10,828 nt of DNA. It comes from DASPXY01 sp038227745. Lineage in GTDB: Bacteria; Planctomycetota; Planctomycetia; Gemmatales; Gemmataceae. Of the stretch, positions 6,840 through 10,828 are shown piece by piece (the stretch's first letter is position 1; every line of letters starts with the position of its first letter). The notes below the pieces were generated by a model that worked only from the letters and a program-made list of their open reading frames with translations, had not been told where the DNA came from and made no database searches. The stretch spans positions 1-10,828 of the forward strand of contig JBBRPS010000320.1 of assembly GCA_038227745.1 (NCBI GenBank), read 5' to 3'. Both the position numbers and the translations under genes were made by a program.

Positions 6840-6863
6840 GCCCACGGGCCGCGCCCCGTGGGC
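6840..6863. other. Hairpin inside the operon between the two AtuA-type genes
   Basis: GCCCACGGG (6840-6848) pairs perfectly with CCCGTGGGC (6855-6863) over six bases, in the short gap between the AtuA main-domain gene and the small gene. There is no T-run on either side. It could stabilise one part of the message or reduce readthrough. Confidence 0.5.
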
Positions 6864-6877
6864 CCTGCCGAAGCCCG

Positions 6878-8233
6878 TCAACCCGTCACGGTCACTTCCG
6901 GCGTGACGGCGCTCTTGGCGATCAGGGCCGGCCAGTAGGCAAACACCTCACGGACCGGCGGCCGGCCTGTCGTGTAGCCGGTGACGCCCGGCGGACCCGA
7001 CGTGACCAGCGGCGCGAACTCCTTGGCGAAGCGCTCGACGGCGGCCCGACGGCTGTCGCGCACGCTGACGCGCAGCACCACCTCCGGCGGCGGGGCGGTC
7101 GCCGTCACCACGCCCGGCACACAGGCGCCGGCCCCCAGGCACTCGACGTTGCTGCGCTCCGGCTCGAAGCCGGCGCGGCGCAATCGCTGGAGGATGATCT
7201 CGCCGCAACGCCGCGCCTTGGCGACCGCGTCGGGGCCGAGCAGCACCAGCGTGCCGCTCGCCGTGAAGCCGTCGCGGTAGGCGATCGACACCTTGTACGT
7301 GTCGGTCGCCGGTTTACCGCGCGCCCCGCGCACCTCGACGGTGTCCGGCCCCGTCTCCGCCAGCGCGACGCTCGTAAAATCGGCCGTCACGTCCGGCGTC
7401 AGGTACGCGGCCGGGTCGCCCACCTCATAGAGGAGTTGCTCGGAGACCGTCTCGCGGTTGACGGCGCCGCCGCTGCCCGGCGGCTTGGTGATGCGGACAG
7501 TCCCGTCCGCCTCGACCTCCGCGATGGGGTAGCCGACGTTCGCCAAGTCGGGGACCTCCTGCCAGTTGCAGCACAGGCCGCCCGTCGCCTGAGCGCCGCA
7601 CTCGATCAGGTGGCCCGCGACCGACGCCGCCGACAATCGATCCCAGTCGTCCCACCCCCAGCCAAATTCATGGACCGCCGGCGCGACGGTCAACGAGGCG
7701 TCCGCGATGCGGCCGGTGATGACCACCGCGGCGCCACCCCGCAGGGCTTGCACGATCGGCGCGGCGCCGAGGTAGGCGTTCGCGCTGACGACGCGCGCCC
7801 GGATCGACGCCAGCGGTGCGCCGGTGTCGAGGTGGGCGAGCGCGTGGCCCTCGCTCAACAGGCGGTCGAGGCGCGGCAGGAGGTCGTCGCCGGTGACGGT
7901 CGCCACCTTGCGGCCCCGCAGCCCCGCCCGGTCGAGGAGAACGCCGGCGCGGACGGCGCAGGCGGTCAGGTTCATGCCGCCGGCGTTCGTGACGATCTTC
8001 AGGTTCGGTTGCGCCTTGAGGGCGGGGCCGAGGCGTTCGAGCACGTCGAGGAAGTCGGTGGCGAAGCCGGCCGCGGGGTCGCGCTGGCGCTGCAGCGCGA
8101 GGATGGACATGGTCAGTTCGGCGAGGTATTCGAGCGTCAGGTAGTCGAGCCGGCCGTGCTCGGCCAACAGTATCGGGGCGTCGAGGTTGTCGCCCCAGAA
8201 GCCGCAGCCGTTGCCGATCCGCACGGTTTTCAT
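6878..8233 (-). CDS. AtuA/DUF1446 family protein (main domain)
   Basis: Protein of 451 residues covering the full DUF1446 domain. Signature segments are visible: RIGNGCGFWGD (5-15), LDYLTLEYLAELTMSIL (29-45), NAGGMN (83-88), VITGRIADASL (171-181), CGAQATGG (212-219) and YEVGDPAAYLTPDV (269-282). AtuA is named from the acyclic terpene utilisation cluster of Pseudomonas, where its reaction is not established; family members also occur with leucine and isovalerate-type CoA pathways. Many members are about 590 residues with the extra C-terminal domain, which here is the next gene, so the architecture is split. AGGAGGAGG ends eight bases upstream of the ATG. First gene of the three-gene operon. 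The substrate is uncertain because no carboxylase or acyl-CoA dehydrogenase lies nearby. Confidence 0.88.
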   Translation of the reverse strand: MKTVRIGNGCGFWGDNLDAPILLAEHGRLDYLTLEYLAELTMSILALQRQRDPAAGFATDFLDVLERLGPALKAQPNLKIVTNAGGMNLTACAVRAGVLLDRAGLRGRKVATVTGDDLLPRLDRLLSEGHALAHLDTGAPLASIRARVVSANAYLGAAPIVQALRGGAAVVITGRIADASLTVAPAVHEFGWGWDDWDRLSAASVAGHLIECGAQATGGLCCNWQEVPDLANVGYPIAEVEADGTVRITKPPGSGGAVNRETVSEQLLYEVGDPAAYLTPDVTADFTSVALAETGPDTVEVRGARGKPATDTYKVSIAYRDGFTASGTLVLLGPDAVAKARRCGEIILQRLRRAGFEPERSNVECLGAGACVPGVVTATAPPPEVVLRVSVRDSRRAAVERFAKEFAPLVTSGPPGVTGYTTGRPPVREVFAYWPALIAKSAVTPEVTVTG

Positions 8234-8241
8234 GGTCAGCG

Positions 8242-8250
8242 CCTCCTCCT
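8242..8250 (-). promoter_or_regulatory. Strong Shine-Dalgarno site of the AtuA gene
   Basis: AGGAGGAGG on the minus strand, ending eight bases before the ATG at 8233. It is an extended, near-ideal site, suggesting efficient translation of the first operon gene. Confidence 0.75.
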
Positions 8251-8352
8251 GGCATCATAGCGGCGCCACGGGGTGGGGCAAAGGCACCGCGACCGCCCCG
8301 CAACCGCCTCCCGCCGGCGGGCGTATGATGAGAAGGGCGTTCCCGGGACCAC

Positions 8353-8357
8353 GGAGG
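8353..8357 (+). promoter_or_regulatory. Shine-Dalgarno site supporting the AAA ATPase start
   Basis: GGAGG nine bases before the ATG at 8367. It supports this start over upstream in-frame starts at 8187 and 8325, which would either overlap the divergent gene or add low-complexity sequence before the membrane helices. Confidence 0.6.
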
Positions 8358-8366
8358 CCATCCGCC

Positions 8367-9869
8367 ATGCACCACCGTCCGATCCTGCTTTATCCCTCGG
8401 ACATCCTGATCGCTCTCTGTATCCTCATCGGCGCGGTCGGCGCCGGCGCGATCGGGGCACACGGCGGCGGCCAGGCTGCATTCTTCGCGGCCGTCCCGGT
8501 TGTCGTCGTCGTCATCGTCCTTGTCCTCCGCGTGGGGTCGCGCTTCCACACGTACGGCGTGCTCAACGGCTTGCTCCGCGGCCTCCGTTACCAGGTCTTC
8601 AACGACCAGGTGCCACTCTACCGCTACGTGGACTGGTTCCGCGCCCTGGAGCGCTACGCGGCCCTGGCGCGTGAGGGCCGCCGCTGGGACGCCTTGCACA
8701 ACGAGGACCTGCTGCCGCTGCTGCGCGGCTTCGCTGCCGGCCGCCCGCCGCGCCCCGCCCGGAAGAAGATGTGCGTCGGCTTCGAGCAGTACGACTTCTT
8801 CCCCGACGAAGTCTACTGGCTGCTGCGGGGGCCGGCGGGGCTGGAGCCGGAAGACCGCGTCGTCGTGCGCCTGCGGGCGCCGCGCGGCGGGTGGCCCCAG
8901 TGGGTCCGCGTCGAGGTCGCCTGCGACGACGAGGCCAAATCCCGAGTCGTTCTGGAGCGACTCGCAGAGGACGCGCTCGCCGGCAGCATCTACCGCGGCC
9001 AGTTCCTGGAGTTCCGCTACGTCCAGAACCCGCATACGGACGCCGATTCCCAGGTTGAGGGCGCCGGGTTGAACGTGCTGTTCAAGGCCCGGCCGAACGT
9101 CACCGACGCCGACATCATCCTGGACGAGCGCACCACCGAGATCCTGCGGCGGAGCGTGTTCGACTTCTTCGTCCACCGCGAGGAACTGCACCGGCTCGGC
9201 CTGCCGCGCAAGCGCGCCCTGCTCTTCTACGGGCCGCCCGGGACCGGCAAGACGCACACCTGCCGGCACATTCACACGCGCCTGGCCGGCATCACCTCCA
9301 TCCTCGCCACCGGCGATTCGCTGACGCGGCTGCAGGACGTCGGCAAGTTCGCCCGCCAGCTCCGGCCGACGCTCGTTATCATCGAGGACGTGGACCTGGT
9401 GTTCGCATCCCGCGAGGTCAACCCCTACAGCACCGCCCTGGGCGAGCTGATGGACCAGCTCGACGGCTTCACGCCCGACGAGGAGGTCATGTTCCTGCTG
9501 ACGACGAACGCCATCGAGCGCGTCGAGCAGGCGATCCGCGACCGCCCGGGCCGCATCAACCAGTGCTTATATCTCGGCCTGCCCGGTCCGGCCCTGCGGC
9601 GGCGCTACCTGGAGCGCTATCTGAAGCGGTACGACACGCGCGGCGTGGACCTGGACCACCTGGTGCGGCAGACGGAGCGGACGAGCCAGGCGTTCCTGAA
9701 GGAGTACGTGCTGCGGGCCGTGCAGGTGGCCGCCGAGGCGGTGGGCTACCGCAACGGCGAGCCGCTGCCGCTGCACACGGCCCACTTCGACACCGCGTTC
9801 GAGGAACTGACGGCGCACGGCAACCGGCACAGCGACGCGATCATGGGCTTCCACACCGAACGCGAGTGA
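8367..9869 (+). CDS. Membrane-anchored AAA ATPase (BCS1-like)
   Basis: Protein of 500 residues with two predicted transmembrane helices (about 12-31 and 36-56), a middle region of about 200 residues (60-260) that I cannot assign, and a C-terminal classical AAA module. Walker A is GPPGTGKT (289-296), Walker B is TLVIIEDVD (335-343), sensor 1 is LLTTN (377-381), and RDRPGRI (391-397) carries the likely arginine finger. The E-D-x-D form of Walker B and the N-terminal membrane anchor resemble BCS1-type AAA proteins; FtsH is unlikely because no HExxH protease motif follows. It probably forms a ring at the inner face of a membrane and unfolds or remodels a protein. It is transcribed away from the AtuA operon, with 133 bases between the starts. 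Downstream, in the same direction, are the 109-residue protein and the HEPN protein, after a 92-nt gap holding a hairpin. Partner and substrate are unknown. Confidence 0.82.
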   Translation: MHHRPILLYPSDILIALCILIGAVGAGAIGAHGGGQAAFFAAVPVVVVVIVLVLRVGSRFHTYGVLNGLLRGLRYQVFNDQVPLYRYVDWFRALERYAALAREGRRWDALHNEDLLPLLRGFAAGRPPRPARKKMCVGFEQYDFFPDEVYWLLRGPAGLEPEDRVVVRLRAPRGGWPQWVRVEVACDDEAKSRVVLERLAEDALAGSIYRGQFLEFRYVQNPHTDADSQVEGAGLNVLFKARPNVTDADIILDERTTEILRRSVFDFFVHREELHRLGLPRKRALLFYGPPGTGKTHTCRHIHTRLAGITSILATGDSLTRLQDVGKFARQLRPTLVIIEDVDLVFASREVNPYSTALGELMDQLDGFTPDEEVMFLLTTNAIERVEQAIRDRPGRINQCLYLGLPGPALRRRYLERYLKRYDTRGVDLDHLVRQTERTSQAFLKEYVLRAVQVAAEAVGYRNGEPLPLHTAHFDTAFEELTAHGNRHSDAIMGFHTERE

Positions 9870-9921
9870 AGCGAACCGCGGTTCATCTGGGCGCCGCCGA
9901 CGCTGATGGCCATAATTGCTA

Positions 9922-9945
9922 CAGTCGTCCCCCGACTGAGTTTTT
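9922..9945 (+). terminator. Weak intrinsic terminator or attenuator between the AAA gene and the small gene pair
   Basis: CAGTCG (9922-9927) pairs with CGACTG (9933-9938) around TCCCC and is followed by AG and five T (9941-9945), the layout of a rho-independent terminator. It lies 52 bases after the AAA stop and only 16 bases before the next start codon. CATAAT at 9911-9916 could be a -10 box whose start point would fall at the hairpin, but no good -35 lies upstream. The stem is short (6 bp), so partial termination is likely. Confidence 0.5.
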
Positions 9946-9951
9946 CGCCAC

Positions 9952-9956
9952 GGAGG
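9952..9956 (+). promoter_or_regulatory. Shine-Dalgarno site of the 109-residue protein
   Basis: GGAGG five bases before the ATG at 9962. The longer in-frame reading, which begins inside the AAA gene, has no such site. Confidence 0.65.
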
Positions 9957-9961
9957 TTCTC

Positions 9962-10291
9962 ATGGCCGAAGCCGCGACTGTTCCGCTCACCGTCACGCCC
10001 GACGCCGCCGCCCACATCGCCGAACTGGGGATGCAGGGGCAGTTCGAGGAGATGTTGGACCACAGCCGGCGGGTCATCCCCGGGCTGCGCGCCCTGGAAG
10101 TTTCCCTGCAAGATCCGTACGACCTGGGAGGCGGCCCGTGCGTCATCATCGACGCCCTGCGAGACTGTCCGCGCGAGGGGGACGACCCGACGCAGCGGGA
10201 GTGGGGGTTCTGGCAGGTACGGACTTTCCCACCGCAGGTGTGCGAGAACTTCTGCCTCCTCTGCGTCTACGGGGCGCCCGATGAGAGGTAG
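9962..10291 (+). CDS. Small protein of unknown function paired with a HEPN gene
   Basis: Protein of 109 residues with no signal peptide or membrane segment, so probably cytoplasmic. The N-terminal half is helical, with TPDAAAHIAELGMQGQFEEM at 12-31 and a following HSRRVIPGL. The middle, LEVSLQDPYDLGGGPCVIIDAL (45-66), looks like beta strands, and a motif-rich tail follows: DDPTQREWGFWQVRTFPP at 74-91, then three Cys at 94, 98 and 101. It is acidic and rich in Trp and Cys near the end. I do not recognise a named family; it does not look like an MNT nucleotidyltransferase (no GSxxxGxxxxxSDxD motif). The stop overlaps the start of the HEPN gene by 11 bases, so the two are translationally coupled. 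That arrangement, small partner first, fits an antitoxin or regulatory subunit, as inference. Codon use is like the host (15 of 109 codons end in A or T). Confidence 0.75.
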   Translation: MAEAATVPLTVTPDAAAHIAELGMQGQFEEMLDHSRRVIPGLRALEVSLQDPYDLGGGPCVIIDALRDCPREGDDPTQREWGFWQVRTFPPQVCENFCLLCVYGAPDER

Positions 10292-10700
10292 AGCATATCT
10301 TGAGCTCGCGCGCGAGATCGTGATCGGCGGCACGGAGGTCCACTGGCGGGGCGCTACTGGACGGGCCTATTATGCCCTCATGCTCGAAGGTCGGGAAGCC
10401 TTGTTCCGGTGGGGCTTCGCATGTCCGCGCCGCGACAACGTACATACGTTCGTTCGTCTTCGTTTCAGCTACCCTGCCGATGCCGATCTGAAGAGTATCG
10501 GTAAAGTTCTCGACGTTGTCGGTCGCCTCCGCAACGGCGCGGATTACAATCTGTCCGCACTGCTCACTTTCGCCTCGAACGTCGCGGCGCAACAGGCAAT
10601 TGATGATGTCACGGACGCTCTTGACCTCCTGGATGCCATCGAGGCCGACCCGGCTCGCCTGGTTGCGGCGGTCGCCGCCATCCGCGCCGCCTGTCCATGA
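10281..10700 (+). CDS. HEPN-fold protein, possible RNase toxin or defence component
   Basis: All-helical protein of 139 residues resembling the HEPN superfamily: RGATGRAYYALMLEGREALF (23-42) corresponds to the helix with the common R-A-Y-Y-A motif, and GRLRNGADYNL (81-91) to the R-N-x-A-D-Y helix. HEPN RNases usually use an R-x(4-6)-H motif; here R50-x4-H55 (RRDNVH) fits by spacing, but it lies earlier in the fold than in HepT-type toxins, so nuclease activity is uncertain. The ATG at 10281 lies inside the upstream gene in another frame and has only a weak ribosome site, so coupled translation is likely. Base use differs from its neighbours: about 47 of 139 codons end in A or T, suggesting recent acquisition. 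It could also be a non-catalytic HEPN subunit. The usual MNT partner is missing. Confidence 0.7.
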   Translation: MRGRAYLELAREIVIGGTEVHWRGATGRAYYALMLEGREALFRWGFACPRRDNVHTFVRLRFSYPADADLKSIGKVLDVVGRLRNGADYNLSALLTFASNVAAQQAIDDVTDALDLLDAIEADPARLVAAVAAIRAACP

Positions 10701-10706
10701 CCCAAT

Positions 10707-10749
10707 CGAGAAGGCCCCGCGCCTGCCAGGCAGGTGCGGGGCCTTCTCG
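10707..10749 (+). terminator. Strong hairpin terminator after the HEPN gene
   Basis: CGAGAAGGCCCCGC (10707-10720) pairs perfectly with its complement at 10736-10749. The stem continues through a G-U pair into CCTGCC/GGCAGG, about 21 bp in all with a one-base tip (a tight palindrome). GTTTGT follows on the plus strand, and no T-run follows on the minus strand. It starts seven bases after the HEPN stop and closes the small gene pair. Confidence 0.8.
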
Positions 10750-10769
10750 GTTTGTGCTCCGTCCCCCGT

Positions 10770-10828
10770 TCAACGCAGCGCTTCCTTCACGGGTTCGGTG
10801 CCCGCCTCCACCAGCCGAACGGGCCGGC
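10770..10828 (-). CDS. C-terminal end of an unidentified gene running off the right edge
   Basis: The minus strand is open from the right edge to a TGA at 10772-10770, giving 18 residues, RPVRLVEAGTEPVKEALR. Most codons end in G or C and the composition looks protein-like, and the frame faces the HEPN terminator as a convergent gene would. The fragment is too short to name. It could also be a chance open stretch, since GC-rich DNA has few stops. Confidence 0.4.
   Translation of the reverse strand, partial: RPVRLVEAGTEPVKEALR

Noticed and set aside
8254..8259. TATGAT on the minus strand as a -10 box for the AtuA operon
   Set aside because: The start point would fall inside the ribosome site at 8242-8250, and the -35 position is poor.
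6719..8260. Plus-strand open frame of 513 codons opposite the AtuA operon
   Set aside because: A GC-driven shadow frame; the minus strand has recognisable family motifs and good ribosome sites.
8324..8329. TATGAT on the plus strand as a -10 box for the AAA gene
   Set aside because: The distance to the ATG is plausible, but there is no convincing -35 at 16-18 bases, so it is not listed as a promoter.
7668..9275. Minus-strand open frame spanning the AtuA and AAA genes
   Set aside because: It crosses two real divergent genes in the wrong frame and has no recognisable domain.
8367..9869. AAA protein as an FtsH protease
   Set aside because: There is no HExxH zinc-protease domain after the AAA module, and the chain ends at 500 residues.
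1..10828. CRISPR array, tRNA or rRNA genes
   Set aside because: No regularly spaced repeats and no recognisable tRNA or rRNA sequence were seen on either strand.

Overview
The window is GC-rich DNA (about two thirds G+C, third codon positions mostly G or C) that looks planctomycetal, most likely Gemmataceae or a close relative. The basis is a PEP-CTERM surface protein, a very large secreted Asp-box (BNR) protein, a split AtuA-type gene set, an integron-type integrase and several long intergenic palindromes. This placement is inference from gene content, since no rRNA or tRNA gene is present.

Layout. At the left edge a perfect 72-bp palindrome (1-72) runs directly into an integron-type tyrosine recombinase (62-886, +). 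The recombinase lacks its N-terminal domain but keeps all catalytic residues. A gene-free stretch (887-1318) follows and holds a small repeat cluster around an AT-rich core. Next is a 1075-residue exported beta-propeller (Asp-box/Vps10-like) protein (1319-4546, +), closed by a strong hairpin terminator at 4570-4598. A PEP-CTERM protein (4683-5318, -) converges on that terminator. It has a near-consensus housekeeping promoter (TTGACA, 17 nt, TATATA on the minus strand) and a leader of about 117 nt. A nested 29-bp inverted repeat (5554-5627) separates it from the next gene set.

On the minus strand, 8233 to 5651, lies a three-gene operon: the AtuA/DUF1446 main domain, a separate small AtuA C-terminal-type protein, and a crotonase-family (enoyl-CoA hydratase-like) enzyme. 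The last two share an ATGA stop/start overlap. In known clusters this combination accompanies acyclic terpene or leucine (methylglutaconyl-CoA type) catabolism, but the carboxylase subunits are not in the window and the true substrate is unknown.

Divergent from the operon is a membrane-anchored AAA ATPase (8367-9869, +) with two N-terminal transmembrane helices and a BCS1-like Walker B. After a 92-nt gap with a hairpin plus T5 come two overlapping small genes. One encodes a 109-residue protein I cannot assign (9962-10291). The other encodes a HEPN-fold protein (10281-10700) with a visible R-x4-H and an R-N-x-A-D-Y segment. They end at a strong terminator (10707-10749). The pair has the architecture of a toxin-antitoxin or defence module but lacks the usual MNT nucleotidyltransferase partner, and is the best candidate here for something undescribed. 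The last 59 bases probably hold the C-terminal end of another minus-strand gene.
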